Shown here: piece after piece, positions 15,291 through 24,455 of the stretch
Layout of the letters: every line of letters starts with the position of its first letter
Position numbering within the stretch: the stretch's first letter is position 1
From: JBJYKD01 sp049310025
GTDB taxonomy: Bacteria; Bacillota; Thermosediminibacteria; Thermosediminibacterales; Tepidanaerobacteraceae
Length of the DNA stretch: 32,440 nt
Direction of reading: 5' to 3'
Assembly (NCBI RefSeq): GCF_049310025.1
Contig: NZ_JBJYKD010000032.1
Coordinates: 1-32,440 of the forward strand
Notes under the pieces: generated by a model
Told to the model about the DNA's origin: nothing
What the model saw: the letters and a program-made list of their open reading frames with translations, nothing else
Database searches by the model: none
Program-made: the position numbers and the translations under genes

Positions 15291-16181
15291 TTACAGATTT
15301 TCCTCCTTGCTTGCGAAATTATTTATTTTTTTTTCGAACAGAACCATAAAAAGCCCCGCAAACATTACCAGCATGCCCATTATGGATTTGAGGTCGGGGA
15401 CTTCGCCCAGCAACAGCGCTCCCAGCAGAACCCCTCCCGTGACCTCCTGGGTGGAAATCAAATTGGCATAAGCGGGGTGGATGTAGCGTATGCCCGCATT
15501 GTAAAGGGTGTGCCCCAGGGTGGTGGGCAAAAGACCCAGGAGCGCCAGAGCCGACCACTGCTTCAAAGTGCCGGGGAGCACAAAGCCCGGCACCGACCAG
15601 GGCAGCAGAAAAACGGCGGCCAGAAAATATACCCAGAAAACGTATTTCAACAGGGGGTAGCTGTTCTTCTCCTTACGCCCGGCCACCGAATAAAGCGCAA
15701 GGCACAGGGCCGAAAGCAGTGCCATGCCGTCCCCCAGCAGCATTGGACGGGTGAACACCGGCTCAAACCCCGCAAGAATAATAATTCCCAGAATTACCAC
15801 AATTATACCTATATATTTGTAACCGGGTATCCGTTCTTTCAGCAGCACAGCGGTGAGGACCGTTATCATGATGGGCGCGGTGTAGACCAGACTCAGGGCG
15901 TGAGCTATGGTGGTATAGAGCACCGAGCCTATATAGAACAGGAAGTGAAAGGATGTGATGAAGCCGTATAAAAGGAATTTGGGGATATCCTTTCGCTCCA
16001 GCGAAAGGGGCACCCTCTTAATCTTTGCGGCCATGTATATGAAAAAGGCCCCCAAAAACATCCTGAAAAACGCGATTTCCCCCACCGGAAGCCCATCCGC
16101 CCACCTGGTGAAGAGGGGGCTTGTCCCGAAAAAGACTGTCCCTATGGCGGTAAGCAATATGCCCCGCCCGTACATGTCCAT
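15291..16181 (-). CDS. EamA/DMT-family membrane transporter
   Basis: A 296-residue protein with about ten hydrophobic helices in two EamA repeats (roughly 8-137 and 150-285). The hallmark segments are FFRMFLGAFFIY, SLVYTAPIMITVLTAVLLKERI and NLISTQEVTGGVLLGALLLGEV. Family members export or import amino acids, sugars or other metabolites; the substrate is not predictable. ATG 16181 has AAGGAG 9 bases upstream. It is followed by the M23 gene but separated from it by that gene's own regulatory region. Confidence 0.88.
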   Translation of the reverse strand: MDMYGRGILLTAIGTVFFGTSPLFTRWADGLPVGEIAFFRMFLGAFFIYMAAKIKRVPLSLERKDIPKFLLYGFITSFHFLFYIGSVLYTTIAHALSLVYTAPIMITVLTAVLLKERIPGYKYIGIIVVILGIIILAGFEPVFTRPMLLGDGMALLSALCLALYSVAGRKEKNSYPLLKYVFWVYFLAAVFLLPWSVPGFVLPGTLKQWSALALLGLLPTTLGHTLYNAGIRYIHPAYANLISTQEVTGGVLLGALLLGEVPDLKSIMGMLVMFAGLFMVLFEKKINNFASKEENL

Positions 16182-16219
16182 CCCGCATTTCTCCTTTCTA
16201 AAATAATTTAGCGGCTTTT

Positions 16220-17722
16220 TTATGCGGCTTTCTCCAGGGGTTCGCCGCTTTTGAGCATTTTATATATCAATTCACTCCAGTCGGCGCCGGTGACTTGATT
16301 TACAGCCTTTATGAAATCCCGGGTGGTGGCGTTTTTGAAAAGGTTTTGCTTAAAATAATGGCGCAGGGCCTCTTTAAATTTAACCTTGCCCATGCGGTTT
16401 TCCAGTTCCCTGAGGATTATGGCGCCCCTGGAATAGACCAGTGCGTCATAATCCTGCCAGCTTGAAAACTCCGACAGAGGCCTCAACACCGGTCCGGGGG
16501 TGTGGCTGAGTTCGTAAAATCTATACGGGTTTAAAATAAAATCCGTGTAGACTCTCTCACCTGTCTTTTTGCCGTAGACGTTTTCATAATAGAGGACCGT
16601 CGAATACTCGGTGAGGGCCTCATCAAGCCATGGTTCCCGGACTTCGTTGTTGCCGACGAGGCCGTACCACCACTGGTGAGCCGTTTCGTGGGCTACAACG
16701 TATTCCAGAAGCTCGCCCTGGTTGTAGAACTGGCGCCCGATCATCACAAGATTGGGGTATTCCATGCCGCCTATGTAAAAATCCGATTCGACCACCGAGT
16801 AGTCTTTATAAGGGTACGGTCCGAAATAGTCGCTGTAAAATTTAATTGCCCCGGCGGCGAATTCCAGTGCTTTTTTGCCGTACGTCTCATCTCCCTCGAT
16901 ATAATAAGAAGTTACCTTTATGGCGCCCACGTTTTGGGAGGCGGTACGGAACATGCGGCTTGCCACCCAGGCAAAATCCCTTACTAAATCGGTTTTAAAA
17001 GTCCATATGTTAAATTCCCCCTCCTCTTTTCTGCCCGCGAGGCTCCCGCCGGCTGCGATGGTATATTCCGCAGGAGCCTTTATTTTAACGGTATAGGTGC
17101 CTACATCGCTGTAAAAGGGATCGCCCACGGCGTAGTAGGGATCTTTGTTCCAGCCGTTTTCATCATATACCGCCAGGATGGGATACCAGTTGGCTATATT
17201 AAAAGTGCTCCTGCCGTATCCGAATCGGCCCTGAGAGGGCGGAATCACCTCAACAAATTTCATGTTGAGCTTTATCTGCTCGCCCGGCTTCAGGGGCTGC
17301 GGAAGGTCCACTTTCAACATGGTGCCGTCGATTTCATATTTCAGGGCCCCCGAATCCGCTTCCACTTTCAGTATGTCTATGTAACCGGGGGAAAAGCCCT
17401 CCGGATAAGCGGCCGCCATTTCGGATTTGGGAAACGGCGCGGTATCGGGGCTCTTGAAAGCATTGGGGTACAGGTGAAAGTAAAGCGCCTCAAGCCGTGT
17501 CTGTTCCTCATTTGTCACGATTACCCGCTGCATCCCCTCGATCTTTTTTTGTTCGGGATAAAACGTTACATTGATGTCGTATTTCGGGCAGGTTTTTAAA
17601 ATCCGGCCCAGCTTCCGGGTTTCATCTTCGCCGGGCCCGCCTTTAAAGGCCAAAAAATAAAAGGCGGCCAGCAAAAGGACTATCAGCCCCGCGATTCCCA
17701 GTTTCTTTCTATCCACACGCAT
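16220..17722 (-). CDS. M1-family (aminopeptidase N-like) zinc metallopeptidase, membrane-anchored
   Basis: About 500 residues with an N-terminal membrane anchor (GIAGLIVLLLAAFYFLAF) and an outside M1 domain. Zinc motif HETAHQWW with the second Glu 19 residues after the last His (HExxH-x18-E), preceded by GGMEYPN, the counterpart of the GAMEN exopeptidase loop. It lacks the C-terminal domains of full aminopeptidase N (about 850-900 residues), like the short M1 proteins of many Firmicutes. The start is uncertain: ATG 17722 follows GGGGG closely, GTG 17716 has better spacing, and TTG 17770 has no ribosome-binding site. It ends 38 bases before the EamA gene and may share its transcript. Confidence 0.85.
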   Translation of the reverse strand: MRVDRKKLGIAGLIVLLLAAFYFLAFKGGPGEDETRKLGRILKTCPKYDINVTFYPEQKKIEGMQRVIVTNEEQTRLEALYFHLYPNAFKSPDTAPFPKSEMAAAYPEGFSPGYIDILKVEADSGALKYEIDGTMLKVDLPQPLKPGEQIKLNMKFVEVIPPSQGRFGYGRSTFNIANWYPILAVYDENGWNKDPYYAVGDPFYSDVGTYTVKIKAPAEYTIAAGGSLAGRKEEGEFNIWTFKTDLVRDFAWVASRMFRTASQNVGAIKVTSYYIEGDETYGKKALEFAAGAIKFYSDYFGPYPYKDYSVVESDFYIGGMEYPNLVMIGRQFYNQGELLEYVVAHETAHQWWYGLVGNNEVREPWLDEALTEYSTVLYYENVYGKKTGERVYTDFILNPYRFYELSHTPGPVLRPLSEFSSWQDYDALVYSRGAIILRELENRMGKVKFKEALRHYFKQNLFKNATTRDFIKAVNQVTGADWSELIYKMLKSGEPLEKAA

Positions 17723-17899
17723 CCCCCAATCTTCTTCATGGCTTCTGTAATAAATTTTATTAATGCGCAAACCTTTTTATTCCCGCTCTTGACCCGATAA
17801 TATTTACCGCTGTTATTTTATTTTTCTACACGTTGCTCCCAAATCCTTTTGGTGGGGAAATATTCTTTTTATTGCTTTAAACAGACACCGGAAAGGGTG

Positions 17900-17905
17900 T
17901 ATAAT
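17900..17905 (+). promoter_or_regulatory. Candidate -10 element for the fumarase operon
   Basis: TATAAT lies 20 bases before the GTG start, with a poor TTTAAA -35 at 17876-17881 (18-base spacing). Transcription from here would begin at the edge of the ribosome-binding site, so a promoter further upstream is equally possible. Confidence 0.3.
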
Positions 17906-17925
17906 TGAGTAAAGGAGGATTCGAA

Positions 17926-18771
17926 GTGAGAGAGATTCACGTAAACCAAATCATCTTAGCCGTTGAAAATCTGTGTATCAAATCAAATTGTAAATTGTCC
18001 GGCGATGTAAAACGGGCTCTGGAAAAGTCGCTTAAAAATGAAGCTTCACCTCTGGGAAGGGAAATACTTAAAGATATAATCAAAAATGCTCAAATCGCGG
18101 AACAAAAAAATATTCCAATCTGCCAGGATACTGGATTTGCGGTGGTTTTTTTAAGTGTAGGGCAGGATGTAAGGATTGCCGGAGGAAATATCGCGGATGC
18201 CATAAATGAGGGAGTAAGGCGGGGGTATGTCAGGGGATATCTGCGCAAATCGATTGTGGCGGATCCGTTTCTGACGAGGAAAAATACGGGAGACAACACA
18301 CCCGCAATCATCCATACTGAAATTGTGCCCGGAGATAAAATTAAGATTGTTCTGGCCCCCAAAGGCGGGGGCAGCGAAAACATGAGCGCCCTGCGCATGT
18401 TAAAACCGGCGGACGGAGTGGAGGGCATAAAGAGCTTCGTGCTGGAGACAGTGGACAGAGCCGGTGCCAACCCCTGCCCCCCGATTATTGTCGGGGTCGG
18501 TGTGGGCGGCACCATCGAAGTGGCGACTCTCATCGCAAAAAAGGCCCTCCTGCGCCCGGTGGGGCAACATCATCCCACGCCGGAAGTGGCCAAACTTGAA
18601 GAAGAACTGCTCGCGGAAATAAACAAACTCGGAATCGGGCCCCAGGGTTTTGGGGGTACCACCACCGCTCTTGCCGTCCACATCGAAACGTTTCCGGCAC
18701 ACATAGCCACCCTGCCGGTGGCGATAAACATTCAATGCCATGCGGCAAGGCATATGGAAGTGGAAATATGA
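17926..18771 (+). CDS. Fumarate hydratase (class I, [4Fe-4S]) subunit alpha
   Basis: A 281-residue alpha subunit of the two-subunit class I fumarase/tartrate dehydratase family, which interconverts fumarate and malate with an oxygen-sensitive [4Fe-4S] cluster. Candidate cluster cysteines are in ICQDTG (C66), ANPCPP and IQCHAARH. The active-site region GGGSENMSALRML and the GQHHPTPEVAKLEEELL segment are typical. GTG 17926 has AAAGGAGG 7 bases upstream, so the longer TTG reading was dropped. It is followed after 20 bases by the beta subunit. Fumarase and L-tartrate dehydratase cannot be separated by sequence alone; fumarase is likelier beside TCA genes. Confidence 0.9.
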   Translation: MREIHVNQIILAVENLCIKSNCKLSGDVKRALEKSLKNEASPLGREILKDIIKNAQIAEQKNIPICQDTGFAVVFLSVGQDVRIAGGNIADAINEGVRRGYVRGYLRKSIVADPFLTRKNTGDNTPAIIHTEIVPGDKIKIVLAPKGGGSENMSALRMLKPADGVEGIKSFVLETVDRAGANPCPPIIVGVGVGGTIEVATLIAKKALLRPVGQHHPTPEVAKLEEELLAEINKLGIGPQGFGGTTTALAVHIETFPAHIATLPVAINIQCHAARHMEVEI

Positions 18772-18791
18772 TAAGTGGGAGGAGCTAAAAG

Positions 18792-19343
18792 GTGATAAAA
18801 ATTATAAACACCCCATTGACAGAAGAGGTGGTCTGCGGCCTGAAAGCCGGAGACAGGGTGCTTTTAAACGGCACCATATACACCGCCCGAGACGCCGCTC
18901 ACAAGCGCCTGTTTGAAATGCTGGGCAGAGGGGAAGAGCTTCCGTTCGATCTTAACGGCCAGGTCATATACTATGTCGGGCCATGCCCCGCCGGGCCAGG
19001 AAGCGTAATCGGCTCCGCAGGGCCCACCACCAGCGGCCGGATGGACCCGTATACCCCCGCCCTTTTGCAGTCGGGCCTGAAGGGTATGATAGGCAAGGGT
19101 CTGCGTTCTCAGGCAGTCGTCGATGCCATAGTAAAATTCAAGGCCGTTTATTTGGCCGCCGTCGGCGGAGCCGGAGCCCTGCTGGCGGAATCTATTAAAG
19201 AAGCCGAAGTCCTGGCTTTCCACGACCTCGGTCCTGAGGCCGTCTACAGATTGAAGGTCAAAGATTTTCCTGTAACGGTGGTAATCGACTGTGAGGGGAA
19301 TGACCTCTACCGCATAGGCAAACAGCGCTACAGGCGAATATAA
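18792..19343 (+). CDS. Fumarate hydratase (class I) subunit beta
   Basis: A 183-residue beta subunit completing the class I hydratase. Characteristic stretches are GTIYTARDAAHKRL near 27-40, YYVGPCPAGPGSVIGSAGPTTSGRMDPYTP near 61-90 and GKGLRSQAVVDA near 101-112. The length is normal for a separate beta subunit. GTG 18792 follows GGAGGA at 8 bases. No terminator is obvious before the convergent gene whose stop lies 26 bases away. Confidence 0.9.
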   Translation: MIKIINTPLTEEVVCGLKAGDRVLLNGTIYTARDAAHKRLFEMLGRGEELPFDLNGQVIYYVGPCPAGPGSVIGSAGPTTSGRMDPYTPALLQSGLKGMIGKGLRSQAVVDAIVKFKAVYLAAVGGAGALLAESIKEAEVLAFHDLGPEAVYRLKVKDFPVTVVIDCEGNDLYRIGKQRYRRI

Positions 19344-19368
19344 AATATAAAAAAATAACCGGGAATAG

Positions 19369-20805
19369 TCAATTCGAGTTTATCTTTATGGTTTGTGATG
19401 AGCCGTCCCATATAACCGTGTCACCTAATGCCTCGCCGATAAATCGCAAAGGCACAAATGTTGTACCGTTTATTAACTGTGCAGGAACTGCAAGCGTCTT
19501 TATCAACCCATTAACACTGGCGGTTTTACTTCCTATTTTGAGCCGAACAGTGGTATTCCACCGCCTGCTTATAACTGTATTTGTCTTGCTATCATAATTA
19601 ACGGCAGCTCCTAAGGCTTCAAAGAAAGCCCTCACGGGTACAAGTGTAGCTCCTGATTTTATTAACGGCGAAGGTGTGAATTGCTTTTCTGAACCGTTAA
19701 TTATAACCGTTATCCCCGATCTCATATGCGAACCTACATTAGACATGATGGTGGTAAAATCCTCGGGAATATTAATAAAACCTCTTTTTATTTTGGTTAA
19801 GAGCGTCTGTTCAATTTTACCCGTGCCGCTAAAGCTGAATTCTTCCACATTGTCACTGTCGTAACCTTCGGGTATGTAATTCCACTTTGTATTAAGAGCA
19901 CCGAAATGTTCCCAGCAGGGATAGGACTTGCCCTTCGGAACACTGGTCACCGGATCAGCGGGAATCCATCCCTCTCCGTCAAGATAAAATTCCACCCATG
20001 CATGGCGTGAATTAAATAAAAATTTATTTTTACCATTTTCTCTTACCGTCTTTTCAAGAAATCTGCTGCCATCGGGCAATATAAAATCATTCCTATTGCG
20101 CACATTTTTCATATCGTAATCTACTGCAAAACCTCTTGCTACGCGTGCAGGAACCCCGCTGGCCCTCAATAGAGCCACCATCAAGTCTGCATGGTCTTCA
20201 CAAACTCCTTTTCCGTATTGTAAAGCTGACAGCGCACCTTTATTAGAGTATTTTTCTTCATATGAATAGGTCATGTGATTTTGGACAAAAGCAAATATCT
20301 TTTTCGCCTTCTGATAGGGGTCTGTAATACCCCTGGTCAACTCTGAAGCTTTTTTAACAATTGCCGGATTATCGCTTTGCACTAAATCAGAAGGACTTAA
20401 ATATTTTTGTAAGTTTTTTGACATTAAATAACTACCCGGTTTGAATTTAATATTTTTGTACTGTATCAAGGCAATCTGCTGAATTATAAGTTTACCTCTG
20501 TTGTGAAAATTTTCATAGACCGCCAGCATGTTGCCTTTCTCATCTGTTTCAATCCTGGTGGGTTGGGGTTTTATGACAAACTGCTTTACAAATATGTACG
20601 GGGGAGCGCCGTCAATGAAATTATTAAGCAAAAGCCTTACTTTGATCTCAGAACTAAGGATTTCCCCCTGAAAAGTAAAAGTCTGTTCCTTTGTTAAAGT
20701 AAATTGGTCCGATCTTATCGTTTCAAATGAAGCATATGCATACGGGAAAAATAATGAAAATGAAAAAATTAATATTAAAAAAACAGTTATTACTTTGTAT
20801 TTCAC
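19369..20805 (-). CDS. Secreted transglutaminase-like protein with copper-amine-oxidase-N (stalk) domain
   Basis: A 478-residue exported protein. Signal peptide (1-26), a beta-rich N-terminal region, then a transglutaminase/protease-like core (about 160-290) with the triad C202 (GVCEDHADL), H268 (SRHAWVEFY) and D284 (PADPV). The C-terminal part (about 365-478) has two copies of the copper amine oxidase N-terminal fold (GATLVPVRAFFEALGAAVNYD and GTTFVPLRFIGEALGDTVIWD), a surface/stalk module in Firmicutes that need not bind copper. GTG 20805 has AAAGGAG 8 bases upstream. It is visibly more AT-rich than its neighbours, suggesting later acquisition. The substrate is unknown. Confidence 0.85.
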   Translation of the reverse strand: MKYKVITVFLILIFSFSLFFPYAYASFETIRSDQFTLTKEQTFTFQGEILSSEIKVRLLLNNFIDGAPPYIFVKQFVIKPQPTRIETDEKGNMLAVYENFHNRGKLIIQQIALIQYKNIKFKPGSYLMSKNLQKYLSPSDLVQSDNPAIVKKASELTRGITDPYQKAKKIFAFVQNHMTYSYEEKYSNKGALSALQYGKGVCEDHADLMVALLRASGVPARVARGFAVDYDMKNVRNRNDFILPDGSRFLEKTVRENGKNKFLFNSRHAWVEFYLDGEGWIPADPVTSVPKGKSYPCWEHFGALNTKWNYIPEGYDSDNVEEFSFSGTGKIEQTLLTKIKRGFINIPEDFTTIMSNVGSHMRSGITVIINGSEKQFTPSPLIKSGATLVPVRAFFEALGAAVNYDSKTNTVISRRWNTTVRLKIGSKTASVNGLIKTLAVPAQLINGTTFVPLRFIGEALGDTVIWDGSSQTIKINSN

Positions 20806-20965
20806 CTTGGTTACTCCTTTTATTCAATTTTTTGCAAGGACCAACAACAGCCCCAGCGGCGGCAGCGCAATGTTATTCGCAACAAATTGCCATGAGCATT
20901 AATAAATAAATCTGTCAGAAAGACGCTTTCCCAAGCCATCCGTTGCATATCGGTTTAACGGCACC

Positions 20966-21001
20966 AAAAAGGGGTTCCGCTATGTAGCCAATCGGAACCC
21001 C
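20966..21001 (-). terminator. Terminator after tRNA-Gly
   Basis: The stem GGGGTTCCG/CGGAACCCC (20971-20979 with 20993-21001) has a 13-base loop and is followed on the minus strand by TTTTTGG. It ends the tRNA-Gly transcript 10 bases past its 3' end. Confidence 0.8.
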
Positions 21002-21010
21002 TGCTTTTTC

Positions 21011-21085
21011 TGGAGCGGAAAACGGGATTCGAACCCGCGACCCTCGGCTTGGGAAGCCGATGCTCTACCACTGAGCTACTTCCGC
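21011..21085 (-). tRNA. tRNA-Gly (anticodon CCC)
   Basis: A 75-base cloverleaf with encoded CCA. Acceptor GCGGAAG/TTTCCGC, D-arm GCTC-AGTGGTA-GAGC, anticodon stem TCGGC/GCCGA with loop TTCCCAA, T-arm GCGGG-TTCGAAT-CCCGT. It has its own promoter at 21118-21146. Confidence 0.95.
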
Positions 21086-21117
21086 ATTAAAATATATTTT
21101 TAAACTTTGCAATAATT

Positions 21118-21146
21118 ATTATAAAACCACTCTCTCCATTTGTCAA
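21118..21146 (-). promoter_or_regulatory. Consensus promoter of tRNA-Gly
   Basis: TTGACA (21141-21146), a 17-base spacer and TATAAT (21118-21123) on the minus strand: a perfect sigma-A consensus, about 26 bases before the expected mature 5' end. Confidence 0.85.
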
Positions 21147-21297
21147 CATCCGCACCAAATTCCCCCGGCGTTTTTTCGCCGTCAAAAGTTCACCTTCAGC
21201 CGTTTTTTACCCGGCTTTCGTGCCAAAGTCAGGCATTTTCAACCGGCGTACAGAAACAATGCAATCTTCCTGCCGACTGCACCTTTATGAAAAAAAA

Positions 21298-21372
21298 TGG
21301 TGACCCCGAGGGGATTCGAACCCCTGTTACCGCCGTGAAAGGGCGATGTCTTAACCACTTGACCACGGGGCC
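21298..21372 (-). tRNA. tRNA-Glu (anticodon TTC)
   Basis: A 75-base cloverleaf with encoded CCA. Acceptor GGCCCCG/CGGGGTC, anticodon loop CTTTCAC, T-arm AGGGG-TTCGAAT-CCCCT. A run of eight Ts follows the CCA on the minus strand (21290-21297) and may aid termination. It lies 6 bases downstream of tRNA-Lys. Confidence 0.95.
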
Positions 21373-21378
21373 ACAAAA

Positions 21379-21454
21379 TGGTGAGCCATCCGCGACTCGA
21401 ACGCGGGACACCCTGATTAAAAGTCAGGTGCTCTGCCGACTGAGCTAATGGCTC
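21379..21454 (-). tRNA. tRNA-Lys (anticodon TTT)
   Basis: A 76-base cloverleaf with encoded CCA. Acceptor GAGCCAT/ATGGCTC, anticodon stem CCTGA/TCAGG with loop CTTTTAA, T-arm CCGCG-TTCGAGT-CGCGG. It is first in a Lys-Glu pair. Confidence 0.95.
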
Positions 21455-21472
21455 AACACAAAAGCAATAATA

Positions 21473-21501
21473 ATACTACTATAAAAATTACTTTATGTCA
21501 A
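21473..21501 (-). promoter_or_regulatory. Promoter of the tRNA-Lys/tRNA-Glu pair
   Basis: TTGACA (21496-21501), a 17-base spacer and TAGTAT (21473-21478) on the minus strand, directly upstream of tRNA-Lys and downstream of purA. Confidence 0.7.
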
Positions 21502-21526
21502 CCCACAAATTTAAGAAAATGCTTTT

Positions 21527-22810
21527 TTAGAACAGCTTTATGAGTTCAAAACCCTGATGACGTCCGGGGCCCACCGATACGAAGGATATACGCGTCTGGG
21601 TCAGTTGCCCGATTCTCTCCACGTAATTGATGAGGTTTTTGGGCAGTTTATCGTATTCGGTGATATGCGATATGTCTTCCTGCCACCCGGGGAGTTCTTC
21701 ATATACCGGCTTGCATTCGGACAAAACTTTCAGGCTGGCCGGAAATTCCTCCAGAACCCGCCCGCGGTACTCGTATCCGGTGCAGATTTTCACCTTCTCG
21801 AGGCCACCGAGGGTGTCGAGTTTGGTCACGGCTATATGGGAAAGGCCGTTGACCCGGACGGCAAATCTCAGTATCACGGCGTCCAGCCATCCGCAGCGCC
21901 TGGGCCTGCCGGTGGTGGTGCCGTACTCGTAACCCCGCTCCCTTATATAATCCCCGGTCTCATCGAAAAGTTCGGTGGGAAAAGGGCCTTTCCCCACCCT
22001 GGTGGTGTACGCCTTTACCACGCCCACCACACGGTCGATAAAGGTGGGGCCCACTCCGGCACCTATGCACACGCCTCCGGCGATGGGGTGAGATGAGGTG
22101 ACGTACGGATACGTCCCCAGATCCACATCCAGGAGCGTTCCCTGGGCTCCCTCGTACAGTATTTTTTTGCCATGCCTGGCGGCTTCATATATTATGACGG
22201 TTGTATCGCAGACCATATCCTTAATCCGTTCGGCTGCGGCCAGGTAACTCTCCAGGATGGGCTTTTTTTCAAAACCCTGTACTCCATAAACCTTCTCCAG
22301 CAGATGGTTCTTGGCCTCCAGGTTTTGCTCGAGCTTTTCTTCAAAGAGCTGCGGGTCCAGCAGATCGCACACGCGGATGCCCATTCTTTCGGCTTTATCG
22401 ATATAGGCGGGCCCTATGCCCATCCTGGTGGTCCCCAGATCGTTGGCCCCCTTTCTCTCTTCGGTCAGGCCGTCCAGCAGCTTGTGGTAAGGCATAATAA
22501 CATGGGCCCGATCGCTGATGTAAAGCCCTTTCACCTCAACGCCCTGATTTTCCAGGTACTTTATCTCATCAATCAGGGCGATGGGATCTATCACCACGCC
22601 GTTGCCTATGATGCAGATTTTTCCAGGGTGCAATATGCCCGATGGTATGAGATGCAGCTTGAACCTCCTGCCGTCAACCTCCACCGTATGACCGGCATTA
22701 TTTCCTCCCTGGTAGCGCACCACCACGTCGGCCTCCCGGGCCAGGTAATCGGTTATGCGCCCTTTTCCTTCATCGCCCCACTGGGTCCCTATCACAACAA
22801 CACCCGACAT
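21527..22810 (-). CDS. purA: Adenylosuccinate synthetase
   Basis: A 427-residue enzyme that joins IMP and aspartate using GTP, the first step from IMP to AMP. The N-terminal loop VVVIGTQWGDEGKGR, the NNAGHTV segment, GANDLGTTRMGIGPAY and YEGAQGTLLDVDLGTYPYVTSS are diagnostic, and the length is normal. I chose ATG 22810 because GGGAG lies 8 bases upstream; six further in-frame codons upstream lack a site. In Bacillus, purA is also near the walRK locus, so this is partly conserved synteny. Confidence 0.96.
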   Translation of the reverse strand: MSGVVVIGTQWGDEGKGRITDYLAREADVVVRYQGGNNAGHTVEVDGRRFKLHLIPSGILHPGKICIIGNGVVIDPIALIDEIKYLENQGVEVKGLYISDRAHVIMPYHKLLDGLTEERKGANDLGTTRMGIGPAYIDKAERMGIRVCDLLDPQLFEEKLEQNLEAKNHLLEKVYGVQGFEKKPILESYLAAAERIKDMVCDTTVIIYEAARHGKKILYEGAQGTLLDVDLGTYPYVTSSHPIAGGVCIGAGVGPTFIDRVVGVVKAYTTRVGKGPFPTELFDETGDYIRERGYEYGTTTGRPRRCGWLDAVILRFAVRVNGLSHIAVTKLDTLGGLEKVKICTGYEYRGRVLEEFPASLKVLSECKPVYEELPGWQEDISHITEYDKLPKNLINYVERIGQLTQTRISFVSVGPGRHQGFELIKLF

Positions 22811-22951
22811 TTTATTCACTCCCATCAATGATATTAAACTTCTTCCGCCAGGCCCTTCAGCAGGAAACCAGTGATATACGCCACTGCGGTTTATACGCTA
22901 TTTCCATAAAGACCCCCTGTTTGTACCAAAATTCGGGCCTTTTTATCGAAA

Positions 22952-24343
22952 CTATTTTTTACATCTTTTCAGTATCTCCCTGGCCACCATGACGCCGGAA
23001 GCCGAAGCCTGCGCAAGACCTCTGGTCACCCCCGCCCCGTCGCCGGCGGCGAACAGGTTTTTCACCTGAGTCTCCAGACAGGAGCTCAGTGTGGGCCTGG
23101 AAGAATAGAATTTGACCTCCACACCGTAAAGAAGGGTGTGGTGCGAATACACCCCGGGAGCCAGTTTGTCCATGGCCTGCAGCATTTCCAGTATGCTGAC
23201 CATATGCCGGTAAGGGAATACGAGACTCAGGTCTCCGGGAGTGGCCTCTCGCAGTGTGGGTTCCACCAGGCCCCTTTTAATCCTTTCGGGAGTGGATCTC
23301 CGGCCCGAGAGCAGGTCACCGAGCCGCTGGACCAGCACTCCCCCGCCCAGCATGTTGGCGAGGGTGGCTATATACTTTCCGTAGGAAATGGGCTCTTTGA
23401 AGGGTTCCGTAAAGGTCTTGCTCACCAGGAGTGCAAAGTTGGTATTGGCTGTTTTCTTATCGGCGTAACTGTGCCCGTTGACGGTTATAAGGCCGCTGTT
23501 GTTTTCCATAACCACTTCACCGTAGGGGTTCATGCAAAAAGTCCTGACCCTGTCGTCAAAGGACTTTGAATAGTACACCAGCTTGGACTCGTAGACCACG
23601 TCGGTAATATGCTCCATTACCACCGACGGCACTTCCACCCGCACTCCTATGTCTACGGGATTTATGGCCATGTCCAGTTTGAGGCGGGTTGCCTCGCCGG
23701 AAAACCACTCGGCCCCTTCGCGCCCCGGCACCACCACCACGTAATCCGCCAGAAACTCCTCTCCCGTTTCGGTAACAACGCCCCTCGCCTGTCCGTCTTT
23801 CACCACAATGGTCTTAACGGCTGTGGAAGTCTTTATGTCAACTTTTTTATCCAGATATTTTCTCATTTCTTTCAGGATGCTCCAGCATTTTTCCGTGCCC
23901 AGGTGCTTTACTCTGGCCGGTATGAGCCGCAGGTCGGCGGTCGCCGCCTTTTGCTGGATTTCCTTTACTTTCTGGGTGTCGGACCCGTGCACAATTTCGG
24001 TAGCGCCAAAGCTCAGAAAAACCCTGTCCACGTAGCCGATCAGTTCCGCCACCTCATCTCTGGGGATGTATTCATCGAGCCACCCGCCAAACTCCGTTGT
24101 AAGAGTGAATTTGCCGTCGCTGAAAGCTCCGGCCCCTCCCCAGCCGTTTACAATGGAACAGGGGTCGCAACGCAGGCACCTGACTTTTTTCTCTTTGGAC
24201 GGGCAAATCCTACCGTCGATGTCCTTGCCCTTCTCCAAAATCAGCACTGAAAGGCCGGGCGCTTTATCCACCAGCTCCAGGGCGGTAAATATGCCTGCCG
24301 GGCCGGCTCCAACGATAATCACATCGTATTTTCTCCCGGGCAT
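22952..24343 (-). CDS. FAD-dependent oxidoreductase (COG2509-like)
   Basis: A 463-residue flavoprotein. The dinucleotide motif is VGAGPAG (11-17), the second FAD region FAAGDGAGVTRGLAQASASG near the C-terminus. A cysteine-rich stretch KVRCLRCDPC near 53-62 precedes GWGGAGAFSDGKF, typical of the uncharacterised FAD-dependent dehydrogenases of COG2509. The substrate is unknown. ATG 24343 follows GAGGG; a TTG six codons upstream has no site. Transcription probably starts at the promoter at 24456-24484. Confidence 0.85.
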   Translation of the reverse strand: MPGRKYDVIIVGAGPAGIFTALELVDKAPGLSVLILEKGKDIDGRICPSKEKKVRCLRCDPCSIVNGWGGAGAFSDGKFTLTTEFGGWLDEYIPRDEVAELIGYVDRVFLSFGATEIVHGSDTQKVKEIQQKAATADLRLIPARVKHLGTEKCWSILKEMRKYLDKKVDIKTSTAVKTIVVKDGQARGVVTETGEEFLADYVVVVPGREGAEWFSGEATRLKLDMAINPVDIGVRVEVPSVVMEHITDVVYESKLVYYSKSFDDRVRTFCMNPYGEVVMENNSGLITVNGHSYADKKTANTNFALLVSKTFTEPFKEPISYGKYIATLANMLGGGVLVQRLGDLLSGRRSTPERIKRGLVEPTLREATPGDLSLVFPYRHMVSILEMLQAMDKLAPGVYSHHTLLYGVEVKFYSSRPTLSSCLETQVKNLFAAGDGAGVTRGLAQASASGVMVAREILKRCKK

Positions 24344-24455
24344 ATTATCCCTCACTTTCAAAAAAATCGGCCGTGTTCATTTCGCTTAAGCTTCCAGACT
24401 TAGTATAAATAATCCTTTATAGTCTATGTAAAAAGCGGTTTTGACAACACAAAAT

